From: Anaerolineae bacterium
GTDB lineage: Bacteria > Chloroflexota > Anaerolineae > 4572-78 > J111
Direction: 5' to 3'
NCBI GenBank assembly: GCA_016931895.1
Contig: JAFGDY010000115.1
Span: 1-35,653 of the forward strand
DNA length: 35,653 nucleotides
Position 1 is the stretch's first letter. Each line of letters begins with the position of its first letter. Below are positions 1 to 7,714 of this stretch, piece by piece. The position numbers and the translations under genes were made by a program. The notes below the pieces were generated by a model that saw only the letters and a list, made by a program, of their open reading frames with translations, was not told where the DNA came from and ran no database searches.

Positions 1-83
1 TCTTCCACGGCCTGGTGTTTGCCGATGATCACTTTTTCTACGTTGCCCATCACTTTCTGGGCAAAGGTTTGCACAATTTCCAT
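1..83 (-). CDS. MoxR-family AAA ATPase (partial, N-terminus only)
   Basis: Only the first 27 codons are present; the gene runs leftward off the window. The visible N-terminus (MEIVQTFAQKVMGNVEKVII, then GKHQAVE) matches the opening of MoxR AAA+ ATPases, where the helix ending in VIIGK precedes the nucleotide-binding core. The Walker motifs lie outside the window. Known MoxR proteins act as chaperone-like ATPases, often with VWA-domain or DUF58 partners, in maturation of metalloenzymes or envelope proteins. The ATG at 81-83 has an AAGGAG ribosome-binding site at 95-100 with an 11-base spacing, and a promoter candidate lies at 127-154. The family call rests on a short stretch, but the sequence is characteristic. 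Confidence 0.7.
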   Translation of the reverse strand, partial: MEIVQTFAQKVMGNVEKVIIGKHQAVE

Positions 84-126
84 TTTTAGCAAAGCTCCTT
101 CTTATTATGGGTGAGATTATCTACAA

Positions 127-154
127 AGTATAGCATACAAACAATCGGCAGTAA
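127..154 (-). promoter_or_regulatory. Promoter candidate for the MoxR-type gene
   Basis: On the minus strand, TTACTG (154-149) is followed after 16 bases by an extended -10, TGC-TATACT (132-127), about 45 bases upstream of the start codon. The -35 is weak and the -10 is good. The rest of the 84-371 gap holds no convincing gene, only a small CGTATA-T-TATACG palindrome at 344-356. Confidence 0.45.
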
Positions 155-371
155 GGTCATCCCTCCCTGGTAGTATCTTGGTTGTCAAGCGGTTTAGGTG
201 GTCAACCGGGCCAGGCCCATACTCATAACCATACACCAAGAATTTGCCCAGGTCAATGGCATTTTTGTCAAATAAGTGACCTTGGGCCGGCATTTTAGGG
301 CCAACAAGAGACGTTAAAGACAGGTTGTTTGCCCTTTGGCCCTCGTATATTATACGTAACCAGGGGCAAAT

Positions 372-3194
372 TTAATCACGCTGGCTGATGATGATTTTAT
401 CTACCGCCGCCGCCAGGTTACGGACATCCGGCGCAGCCCCCAGGCGCAGGTAGGCAGGATCGCCGCTTGTTTGCAGGGCTGTGCCCGGCCCGGCCCCTTT
501 CACGCCGATGGCGGAGAAGGGCGGGTTAAGATGTTCGCTTGACAGGCCAAGAGTTTGCAGGGCGGCCAGCGTCTCGGTAGTAAAGAAAGCGGCGGCTTCC
601 GTCCCCTGCGTGGCCACAATCACAATGTGGCCGGGGGGGATGTCTGTAATAAATTGGCTTAGGGCAGCGGCTTCAAACTCGTTGGCGGCGGTGTCAAAAC
701 CTTTTATTTTGACTACTTGACCGGATTTCAGGTCTATCACCGCCAGGTTGACCCCGCGCCGGTGGGCCGAAGCGTCAATAGCCTCAGCGCCAAAACCAAC
801 GGTGACAAAGGCAAAGTCGCTGCTGCTGTTGACCTCCAGGTCAACCGGCGTTTCCGCGCCTGTGCCGCCAACGGCCCGGTTGGCCGGCAATACCCGGCGG
901 GGTTGGGCGGTGTGGGCAAAGCGCAGCGTTAAACGGTTCAGCCCTTCTTGTAAATAAGTCTCTGGCAAAACGGTTTCAATGGTTTGCCAGCCTTTGTTGA
1001 GGGAAAAACTGGAGGGCAAGGGGTGTCCGTTAAGGGTTAACTGAAGGGTTTGTTCCGGCATCCCCGGATAGTCAAAGGGAGCAAGGTGAATGGACAACTG
1101 GCGGTTGCCGCTGCCGCGCCTGGGGAAAAAGACGAGTGCGGTAGTATCCGTAGCCCAGTTGGCCGTGGCGGCAAAGATTTCTTCGTTACTGGCCCAGCCT
1201 TCGCCTCGGTAAGGGTCACTGGTCCAATCGCCAAAATCAAGAATGAGGGGATTGGGCAAGGGCGTCTGCTCTATAGCAAAGGCCTCTACCGCTGACGTCT
1301 GGTAGCGGGGAACGGGCTGGTGGGGAATGAGGTCAAACGCAAGCGTTCGCGTAGCCAGGAAGGTATCTTCATAAGGTTTGCGGTGTTCTATGGGGCTGTG
1401 GATGACCAGGTATTTGACGTTATAAAGGGCCATCAACTCGGCGGCTTGTTGGCGCGCCCGGGCCAGGGTGATTTCATCCACGCTGCGGTAGAGTTCGGTT
1501 TCGGTGAGGGCGGAAAAAAGGGGGATGTTGGCGTAGTAGTCAAACTTAAAAGCTGGGTTGCGGGAGGTATTGCCGCCAAGGATGGGCCGGTGGTGGGCGG
1601 CCTGGTAATATTGCAGTTGGGTCCGTTCGGCCCCCAAGGTGCCGTAGCTGTTGCGCCAGCCCAGCGGCAATTGCAGCAGGGTAAAGTCATTCGCCTCGGC
1701 CCCAATTTGATAGTAGATTTCCGGGATACGGGCATCAGTGAGCGGGAGTGGAACACTGTATTGATCAAACAGAAGCAGAGAAAGAAGAATAAAGAATGAG
1801 AAAATAGAAATTAAAAAATGCCTGTTTTTGGGGCCGCTATCTTGTCCTAAATCTTTATTTCTAATTTCTAGTTTGCCTAACAGCCAAGCTATGGCAAAAC
1901 CAACCAACACGGCCATACTCAAACTCAGTGGAATGCCAAAGCGGTTGGGCACGCGGTGGGCGTTGAGCACGGGCAGGTAGTGCAGCAGGGCAAAAGGCAA
2001 GGGAAACGTGACCTCAAGGCCGTCCAGGTTAAAACGGTTCTGGCCGTTAATGGTTAGCAGCGGCCCCAGGCTGAGAATAGTAAAAATGATGACGCCCCCC
2101 AACCAAACCCACCCTTGTTTGCGGCGCACGGCAAAACCCAGCAAGGCCAGGGCCAGAATGCCGTAGCCCAGAAAAAGGGTGTTGGCATCGTTGAAGCGGC
2201 CGGTGCCTTCGATGACGGCGCGTAACTCGGTGATCCAGTCTACTCCAGCCAGAGGATGCAGTGGCGTGAGGGTAAAAAGGCCGGCCAGGTCGGCGCTGAG
2301 TTTGAGACCCTCGCCCCAGCCCGGTTGGGCATAGGCGGGATCGAGAAAGTCGGGCAAAACCGAGAGAACAAAAGGGGCGGTGAAAATTAGCGTAAACAGC
2401 ACAATCAAGGCCAGAGCCGATAGCGTTTTAATGAGGGCAGAATTTGAGCGTCGTTCCTGTTTCCAGGTTTTAACCCACTCACCTCCAACTACTAACAGGG
2501 TAATGAAGATCAAAAAAACGCTGTAGGTCAACTCGGCGTAGAGGCAAAAGGCGGCAAACAGGCTGGTAGTCAGGATGTGTTTTTTGATGTTCCCGTCGCG
2601 CAGTGTTTTTAACAGAAACAGGGTGTAAAAGGGAAACCATTGAATGGTCACAAAATTGTAATGGCCCAGGGCCACATACATCATGCGGCTGGCGGAAAAG
2701 GCGTACACGCTTCCGGCGGCAAAAGCGGCCAGGTAGGAAGTAGGCGACATATTTGTTGGGGGTGTAACATGTGCCGCAGGCTGGCCCATATTTGTTTGAT
2801 AAAGTAGATAAAGTGAAAGCAAAAACATACCGTAGGCGCTGGAAACGTAAGAAAAGAGCAGGGCCAGGTTTTGGGCCAGGGGCAACGAAAAAGCAAGCTG
2901 GAGAGGCAGGCCAAAGGCGGCGTTAAAGAGATTAAAAGTGTAGGTGGTCAGGTTGACGCCCAACGGGAAAAAGATATAGGTTGACACCAGCGGCGTCTGC
3001 TGTAAATTTAACAGGCTGAATTTGAACCACCACATATTCCAGATAAAGGTGGCTTCGTCAAAGGCCCAGGTGGCTTCACCGGGGATGTGGCTGGTCAGGT
3101 GAACGGCCAGCGGCCAGGTGAGAATGAGGGCCAGTAAGAGGTAAAATCCAATAACTATCAGGTGTAGCCGAAGTTGTTTTTTCATAGCGGCCAT
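372..3194 (-). CDS. Large multi-pass membrane protein, GT-C/YfhO-like
   Basis: A 940-residue protein with a basic N-terminus, a first TM helix at about residues 10-30 and roughly a dozen hydrophobic helices over the first two thirds. A long soluble, probably extracytoplasmic C-terminal part follows. Acidic residues in the first loop (TWAFDEATF, about residue 45) and the overall layout resemble GT-C-fold membrane glycosyltransferases that use polyprenyl-phosphate sugars, but no specific family signature was recognised. Residues around LEIRN...FLISIF, between two helices, are encoded by an AT-rich heptad repeat (1790-1870) and look like an in-frame insertion. The ATG at 3194 was taken; the ATG at 3185 (MKKQLR) is also possible. 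It stands alone and is divergent from the molybdenum enzyme. Confidence 0.7.
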   Translation of the reverse strand: MAAMKKQLRLHLIVIGFYLLLALILTWPLAVHLTSHIPGEATWAFDEATFIWNMWWFKFSLLNLQQTPLVSTYIFFPLGVNLTTYTFNLFNAAFGLPLQLAFSLPLAQNLALLFSYVSSAYGMFLLSLYLLYQTNMGQPAAHVTPPTNMSPTSYLAAFAAGSVYAFSASRMMYVALGHYNFVTIQWFPFYTLFLLKTLRDGNIKKHILTTSLFAAFCLYAELTYSVFLIFITLLVVGGEWVKTWKQERRSNSALIKTLSALALIVLFTLIFTAPFVLSVLPDFLDPAYAQPGWGEGLKLSADLAGLFTLTPLHPLAGVDWITELRAVIEGTGRFNDANTLFLGYGILALALLGFAVRRKQGWVWLGGVIIFTILSLGPLLTINGQNRFNLDGLEVTFPLPFALLHYLPVLNAHRVPNRFGIPLSLSMAVLVGFAIAWLLGKLEIRNKDLGQDSGPKNRHFLISIFSFFILLSLLLFDQYSVPLPLTDARIPEIYYQIGAEANDFTLLQLPLGWRNSYGTLGAERTQLQYYQAAHHRPILGGNTSRNPAFKFDYYANIPLFSALTETELYRSVDEITLARARQQAAELMALYNVKYLVIHSPIEHRKPYEDTFLATRTLAFDLIPHQPVPRYQTSAVEAFAIEQTPLPNPLILDFGDWTSDPYRGEGWASNEEIFAATANWATDTTALVFFPRRGSGNRQLSIHLAPFDYPGMPEQTLQLTLNGHPLPSSFSLNKGWQTIETVLPETYLQEGLNRLTLRFAHTAQPRRVLPANRAVGGTGAETPVDLEVNSSSDFAFVTVGFGAEAIDASAHRRGVNLAVIDLKSGQVVKIKGFDTAANEFEAAALSQFITDIPPGHIVIVATQGTEAAAFFTTETLAALQTLGLSSEHLNPPFSAIGVKGAGPGTALQTSGDPAYLRLGAAPDVRNLAAAVDKIIISQRD
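1790..1870. repeat. AT-rich heptad-type hairpin repeat inside a coding region
   Basis: On the minus strand, CTAGAAATTAGAAAT units are followed about 45 bases later by AATTTCTATTTTCTCATTC units. The two arms are roughly complementary with a 7-base period. The repeat sits inside the 940-aa membrane protein gene without breaking the frame. A similar structure lies in the 843-aa membrane protein gene near 12763-12814. Confidence 0.5.
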
Positions 3195-3235
3195 GATACC
3201 ACGAGTGGCTCAATTGGGAAATTGACCGCGATTTG

Positions 3236-3244
3236 TGTTATAAT
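3236..3244 (+). promoter_or_regulatory. Extended -10 promoter candidate for the molybdenum enzyme
   Basis: TG-T-TATAAT at 3236-3244 is a perfect extended -10 about 55 bases upstream of the ATG at 3300. No good -35 occurs at the right distance; TTGACC at 3222-3227 is only 11 bases away. A GAGGAG ribosome-binding site lies just before the start. Confidence 0.45.
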
Positions 3245-3299
3245 AAATAAAGTATTCACTATAAAAATTGTTGAACTCAGCGGATGATGAGGAGAAAGC

Positions 3300-6173
3300 A
3301 TGACCCGTTTAAAATTGACCGTCAACGGCAACCCACACACTTTAGACGTGCCCGAATTTCGCTTTTTGGCCCAGGTGCTGCGCTATGATCTGGGTCTGAC
3401 CGGCACCAAAATCGGCTGCAACGAGGCCGAGTGCGGCATCTGCACGGTGCTGGTCAATGGAACGCCGGTGAACTCCTGCATCTATCCGGCCTTCAAAGCT
3501 CAAGGTGCAGAGATTGAAACCATTGAAGGTTTGACGGCCAACGGTCAATTGCACCCGCTGCAACAAGCCTTTATTGACCACGCCGCCGTGCAGTGCGGTT
3601 TTTGCACCCCCGGTCTGATAATGAACGCCAAAGCCTTGCTTGATAGCAAAACTGCCGCCGGCGAGCCGGTGACGGAACACGACATAAAAGTGGCTTTGAA
3701 AGACGCCTACTGCCGCTGCACCGGTTACACCAGCATTATCCGGGCCATTCGCCAGGCCGCAGGTGAGGATGTTCCGCCTGACATTCCCTCTGTGCAGGAG
3801 CCGGGCCAGGCCGTTGGCCGTCCCCTGCCCCATCCTACCTCTCTGGAAAAAGTCACCGGCCGGGCTATGTTCACCGATGATTATGCTTTTCCAGGGATGC
3901 TTTACGCCCGCACCAAACGGGCCGGCATTCCCCATGCCAAAATCCTCTCTATCAACATCAGCGCGGCGGAAGCCCTGTCCGGCGTCCGCGCCGTGTTGAC
4001 CCACAAAGACGTGCCGGGCCGCAAAAATCACGGCCTGGTGGAAACCGATTGGCCCACGCTGTGTTACGATAAAGTGCGCTACACGGGCGACGCCGTAGCC
4101 ATTGTGGCCGCCGACACGGAAGAAATTGCGGCCCAGGCTCTGGACTTGATAGAGGTTGATTACCAGCCGTTGCCCATCGTGCCCGATCCTATTTTGGCCC
4201 GCCAGCCGGACGCGCCCATTTTGCACGATGACCGGCCGGAGGGTAATTTGCTCAAACACATCAAAGTGCGCAAAGGTGATATAGCGGCCGGCTTTGCCCA
4301 GGCCGACGTGATTGTAGAACGCACTTATCATACGCCTATGACCGAACACGCCTTCCTTGAGCCGGAGTGCGCCATTGCTGTGCCTGCCGGCTATAATCCC
4401 GCCGATTTTGGTGGAAATGTGGACCGCTCTGCCGACCGGGGCGTAACCGCCAGCCATCCCAAATTGACCGTTTATGTGGGCAGCCAGATCCCCTATGCCG
4501 ACCGGGAGCAAATTGCGGCCTGTCTGGGTGTGGAAAACGAAGCAGTGCGCGTCATCGGCACCCTGGTGGGTGGCGGTTTTGGCGGTAAGGAGGATGTTAT
4601 GGGCCAGATACACGTGGCGCTGCTGGCCCAAAAAACCGGGCGTCCGGTAAAAATGCTTTACACCCGCCAGGAGAGTTTACAGGCGCATCCCAAACGCCAC
4701 GCCACCGTGATCCGCGTAAAAACGGGCGCCGCCAAAACAGGCCGATTGACGGCGGTGGAAGCGGAATTATTTGGCGACAGCGGCGCCTACGCCAGCTTGG
4801 GCGAGAAGGTGATGACTCGCGCCACCACCCACGCTTCCGGGCCTTACGACGTGCCTCATGTGAAAGTGGATTGTTATGCCATGTATACCAACAATCCCCC
4901 CTGCGGCGCGTTCCGCGGTTTTGGTGTTACCCAGAGCGCCTTTGCCGTCGAGAGCAATATGGACCAGGTGGCTGAACAATTGGGCTTGGACCCTCTTGAA
5001 TTCCGTCGCCTCAATGCGCTGGAGGTGGGCGCAATGACCTGCACCGGCCAGTTGCTGCGCGAGAGTGTGGGTCTTAAAGAGTGTATAGTCGCGCTGGAAA
5101 GCGAGATGCAGACTCACCATACCCAACGGGGAGAGTCCTTTTGTTGGCGATGGCGCGAGGGCGGCAAACATTACGCCTGGGGGATCGCTTTGGCTTACAA
5201 AAATACCGGCCTGGGTGGGGGCGCGCCCGATAAAGCCGAGGTCGAGGTGGAAGTTTGGGTGGATCCCCGCCGGGGAACGATGGCCGAAGTCCGCACCTCG
5301 TCGGCGGAGATGGGGCAGGGTTTACCGGCCGTGCTGGCCCAGGTGACGGCAGAAATGTTGGGCCTGCCTTATGCCAAGGTGCAGGTGTTGCTCAGCGATA
5401 CCGACCGTACCCCCGACGGCGGCCCCACCACGGCCAGCCGCCAAACCTATCTCAGCGGCAATGCGGCCCGTTACGCGGCTCAGGGTGTTCGGCAGGTGTT
5501 GGCTGCGGCGGCAGCGGAACGTTTGAACTGTGCGCCGGACGAATTGGTGTTTGCCAACGGCCAAATCTGGATAAATGGTGATGCGGTAGATATAGCCCAG
5601 GCCGTTGCCTGGGCCAAAGAAGAAGGGCGTGAAACTAGAGTCTCTTATGAATACTGGGCGCCCAAAACCCAGCCGCTTGGCACCGGCGGCGATATGCACA
5701 TCGCTTTTGGTTTTGGGGCCCAGGCAGCATTGGTCGAAGTTGACGTTGAAACCGGTCAGGTGCAAATTCAAAAAATCATTGGGGTACACGATGTAGGCCG
5801 GGCCATCAACCCCCAGACGCTCCAGGGGCAAATAGAAGGGGGCATGGTCATGTGTATGGGTTATGCCCTGACCGAGCATTATGTAATGGAAAACGGCCAA
5901 CCCTGGACTAACGTTTTTGCCCGTTACAAGATACCCGGGATCAAACACACCCCGGAAATCGTTTCGCGTTTGGTGGAGCATAAGACGACGGATGGGCCTT
6001 ATGGGGCCAAAGGCGTGGGTGAATTGCCCAGCATCCCCACCGCCCCGGCCATCGCCAATGCCATTTACCATGCTACCGGCGTTCGGGTGTTGAGCCTGCC
6101 CGTTGACCAGGACGCGCTTCTGCGAGCCATCAGCGCCGGCCAACGGAAAGTGTTGGCGGCCTGGGGGGACTAA
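3300..6173 (+). CDS. Molybdopterin aldehyde oxidoreductase, fused [2Fe-2S] and Moco subunits (Mop/xanthine dehydrogenase family)
   Basis: A 957-residue fusion. Residues 1-80 form a plant-type ferredoxin domain with Cys40, 45, 48 and 60. Residues 80-155 form the second [2Fe-2S] domain with Cys99, 102, 138 and 140 (QCGFC and YCRC). The rest is the molybdenum-binding part, with GGGFGGKED, GAFRGFG, EMGQG and the C-terminal GVGE loop, whose Glu908 is the expected catalytic base. No FAD domain is present, so the architecture is that of the Desulfovibrio gigas Mop aldehyde oxidoreductase (about 907 aa), not of classical xanthine dehydrogenase. The likely reaction is hydroxylation of an aldehyde or N-heterocycle with electrons leaving through the iron-sulfur clusters. 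The substrate cannot be deduced. No cofactor-maturation gene of the XdhC/CoxF type is adjacent. The GTG/ATG choice is clear: ATG with a strong ribosome-binding site. Confidence 0.9.
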   Translation: MTRLKLTVNGNPHTLDVPEFRFLAQVLRYDLGLTGTKIGCNEAECGICTVLVNGTPVNSCIYPAFKAQGAEIETIEGLTANGQLHPLQQAFIDHAAVQCGFCTPGLIMNAKALLDSKTAAGEPVTEHDIKVALKDAYCRCTGYTSIIRAIRQAAGEDVPPDIPSVQEPGQAVGRPLPHPTSLEKVTGRAMFTDDYAFPGMLYARTKRAGIPHAKILSINISAAEALSGVRAVLTHKDVPGRKNHGLVETDWPTLCYDKVRYTGDAVAIVAADTEEIAAQALDLIEVDYQPLPIVPDPILARQPDAPILHDDRPEGNLLKHIKVRKGDIAAGFAQADVIVERTYHTPMTEHAFLEPECAIAVPAGYNPADFGGNVDRSADRGVTASHPKLTVYVGSQIPYADREQIAACLGVENEAVRVIGTLVGGGFGGKEDVMGQIHVALLAQKTGRPVKMLYTRQESLQAHPKRHATVIRVKTGAAKTGRLTAVEAELFGDSGAYASLGEKVMTRATTHASGPYDVPHVKVDCYAMYTNNPPCGAFRGFGVTQSAFAVESNMDQVAEQLGLDPLEFRRLNALEVGAMTCTGQLLRESVGLKECIVALESEMQTHHTQRGESFCWRWREGGKHYAWGIALAYKNTGLGGGAPDKAEVEVEVWVDPRRGTMAEVRTSSAEMGQGLPAVLAQVTAEMLGLPYAKVQVLLSDTDRTPDGGPTTASRQTYLSGNAARYAAQGVRQVLAAAAAERLNCAPDELVFANGQIWINGDAVDIAQAVAWAKEEGRETRVSYEYWAPKTQPLGTGGDMHIAFGFGAQAALVEVDVETGQVQIQKIIGVHDVGRAINPQTLQGQIEGGMVMCMGYALTEHYVMENGQPWTNVFARYKIPGIKHTPEIVSRLVEHKTTDGPYGAKGVGELPSIPTAPAIANAIYHATGVRVLSLPVDQDALLRAISAGQRKVLAAWGD

Positions 6174-6257
6174 CGACCAACGACCAACGACCATTGACCA
6201 ATGACCAACGAGTAGTCGAGTTCGTCATTCGTCATTCGTCCTTCGTCCGTCGTCGTC
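6168..6257. repeat. Heptad-repeat hairpin array (GACCAAY / TTCGTCM)
   Basis: Left arm: about six 7-base units of the type GACCAAC/GACCAAT. A short centre (gtagtcgag) follows, and then a right arm of TTCGTCA/TTCGTCC units that is roughly the inverse complement. The array begins at the stop codon of the molybdenum enzyme, so it may form a transcript-end hairpin. The same family recurs at 11799-11831 and 15413-15566. Heptanucleotide repeats of this kind are known from cyanobacteria (STRR elements). Confidence 0.8.
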
Positions 6258-6305
6258 AAACAACCGCTGCGCGGCAATTTGTAGCTTAAATATCTGCTAT
6301 TTCTC

Positions 6306-6334
6306 TTGATAATCCAAATCAATTGTGCTAAACT
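6306..6334 (+). promoter_or_regulatory. Sigma70-type promoter of the MBL-fold gene
   Basis: TTGATA (6306-6311), a 17-base spacer and TAAACT (6329-6334) preceded by TGTGC, giving an extended -10. The expected start of transcription is near 6341, shortly before the coding start. Confidence 0.65.
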
Positions 6335-6372
6335 ACATCACGTTTTAAGCCACCATGCCAAAGGGATGGACC

Positions 6373-7218
6373 ATGCTCCAAGAAATTGCCGACCGAGTTT
6401 TTGTTGACCTGGATTATGAAGGGGCCAATGTTGGCTGCATTTTAACCGATGAGGGCGCGATTGTGGTTGACACGCCGATGATCCCCGAAGACGGTAAACG
6501 TTGGGCCAAAACCGTTTCAGAATTAACGGATAGGGTGTTGTACGTTTTCAACACCGACCACCACCGGGCCCACATTATGGGCAATCAATTCTTTGATGCG
6601 CCTGTTTTGGCGCATGAAGCGGCCTGGAAAGAAATGGCCAATTATAAAGAAACCTTCATCGAACGGACCAAAAATCTATTCAAAAAGCGTCCCGACATTC
6701 AAAGACAATTTAACCAGGTCAGGATCATCAAGCCGGAACTCTGTTTTACCGGCAAACTGGTGATCCAAAAAGGGGGGCGCGAGTTGCACTTTTTATACCT
6801 GGGGGGGCATACCCCGGCCACCAGCGGCCTGTTTTTGCCCAACGAGCGCATTCTCTTTACCGGCGATTTGGTGGTGGTAAATGAGCATCCCGCCCTGGGC
6901 CAGTGCAACAGCGAAGAATGGTTGGCCAGGTCGCGCTGGCTGCGCCGGCAGAGTTACTCAATGATTGTGCCGGGCCATGGGCCGCTCTGTAACGTGGAAG
7001 CCACCGAGCCGGTGTCGGAGTATATCCGGGCTATGCGCTCCAAAGTCCGTAGCCAATATAAATCGGGCCGCACCAAGGCCGAAGCTGCCGTGGTGATTAG
7101 CCAGATGATTGATTTTTTCCCTTACCGGGCGGGCGAAAAATCCATCATCGAAAAACGGATCAGGGCCGGGGTGAGCCGGGTGTATGATGAAATGAAGGCC
7201 ATTTATGGCCAAGCGTGA
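6373..7218 (+). CDS. MBL-fold metallo-hydrolase with altered metal motif
   Basis: A metallo-beta-lactamase-fold protein of 281 residues if started at the ATG at 6373. That ATG follows a GGGATGG ribosome-binding stretch; an upstream in-frame ATG at 6355 would add six residues. The later fold motifs are present: GGHTPAT (His), LFTGD (Asp) and VPGHGP (His). The first motif reads TDHHRAH where the family norm is THxHxDH, so the first His is Asp and the metal-binding Asp is Ala, while the central and last His remain. One metal site is therefore probably altered. The family hydrolyses or oxidises esters, thioesters, lactones and similar substrates; none can be named here. The gene is monocistronic, with its own promoter, and is followed by the tRNA operon promoter. 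Confidence 0.85.
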   Translation: MLQEIADRVFVDLDYEGANVGCILTDEGAIVVDTPMIPEDGKRWAKTVSELTDRVLYVFNTDHHRAHIMGNQFFDAPVLAHEAAWKEMANYKETFIERTKNLFKKRPDIQRQFNQVRIIKPELCFTGKLVIQKGGRELHFLYLGGHTPATSGLFLPNERILFTGDLVVVNEHPALGQCNSEEWLARSRWLRRQSYSMIVPGHGPLCNVEATEPVSEYIRAMRSKVRSQYKSGRTKAEAAVVISQMIDFFPYRAGEKSIIEKRIRAGVSRVYDEMKAIYGQA

Positions 7219-7230
7219 GCCTTATGTTTT

Positions 7231-7259
7231 TTGACAGCAATCTCTGCTCATGCTATACT
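7231..7259 (+). promoter_or_regulatory. Strong promoter of the tRNA operon
   Basis: TTGACA (7231-7236), a 17-base spacer and TATACT (7254-7259) with an upstream TGC, a near-consensus sigma70 promoter. It starts 13 bases after the MBL gene stop codon and reads into the three tRNA genes. Confidence 0.85.
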
Positions 7260-7322
7260 CCCGTTTTGCCAGAGGAAAGGTTTTGCTCGCAAATTATTAT
7301 TTAGGGCAAAACCGAGAAGTGG

Positions 7323-7396
7323 CGGGATGTAGCGCAGTCCGGTAGCGCGCTTCGTTCGGGACGAAGAGGCCGGCGGTTCAAATCCGCCCATCCCGA
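7323..7396 (+). tRNA. tRNA-Pro (anticodon CGG)
   Basis: A complete cloverleaf: acceptor stem CGGGATG/CATCCCG with discriminator A, a D arm, anticodon stem CTTCG/CGAAG with loop TTCGGGA (anticodon CGG, reading CCG) and T arm GGCGG-TTCAAAT-CCGCC. The 3' CCA is not encoded, so it must be added enzymatically. First gene of a three-tRNA unit. Confidence 0.95.
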
Positions 7397-7416
7397 CTTC
7401 ATTAAAAATCCAATAG

Positions 7417-7490
7417 CGGGGCGTGGCGCAGTCCGGTAGCGTGCTTGAATGGGGTTCAAGAGGTCGACGGTTCAAATCCGTCCGCCCCGA
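7417..7490 (+). tRNA. tRNA-Pro (anticodon GGG)
   Basis: Acceptor stem CGGGGCG/CGCCCCG with discriminator A, anticodon stem CTTGA/TCAAG with loop ATGGGGT (anticodon GGG, reading CCC/CCU) and a standard T arm. CCA is not encoded. It lies 20 bases after the first Pro tRNA and shares its D-arm sequence, which suggests an old duplication. Confidence 0.95.
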
Positions 7491-7522
7491 CAGAATACAA
7501 TTATCAATTCAAATAAAAAATT

Positions 7523-7595
7523 GCCCACGTAGCTCAGTCGGTAGAGCAACGCCTTGGTAAGGCGTAGGTCGGCGGTTCAAATCCGCCCGTGGGCT
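7523..7595 (+). tRNA. tRNA-Thr (anticodon GGT)
   Basis: Acceptor stem GCCCACG/CGTGGGC with discriminator T, anticodon stem ACGCC/GGCGT with loop TTGGTAA (anticodon GGT, reading ACC/ACU) and T arm GGCGG-TTCAAAT-CCGCC. CCA is not encoded. Last tRNA of the unit, followed by the terminator. Confidence 0.95.
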
Positions 7596-7604
7596 TGGCA
7601 CCAT

Positions 7605-7638
7605 GCAAAAAACGGCCTTAAAGAAAGGCCGTTTTTTT
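7605..7638 (+). terminator. Rho-independent terminator of the tRNA operon
   Basis: The stem AACGGCCTT/AAGGCCGTT with a short A-rich loop is followed by a run of seven T. It ends the Pro-Pro-Thr transcript. Confidence 0.9.
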
Positions 7639-7689
7639 ATTAGTATCAGTAGATCCAAATTTTCGTAGGGCGACATCCCTATGCCGTCC

Positions 7690-7713
7690 GCGAAGGCATC
7701 AGGATGCCTTCGC
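7690..7713. repeat. Perfect 10-bp hairpin at a gene end
   Basis: GCGAAGGCAT, CAGG loop, ATGCCTTCGC, directly 3' of the stop codon of the leftward orphan gene. No T-run follows on the minus strand, so it is a stabilising or rho-assisted 3' end or an intergenic repeat rather than a classic terminator. Confidence 0.6.
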
Positions 7714-7714
7714 T

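Noticed and set aside
3342-4631. A long 429-codon frame antisense to the molybdenum enzyme
   Set aside because: The strongly supported sense gene explains this region; long antisense frames arise from GC-biased codon use.
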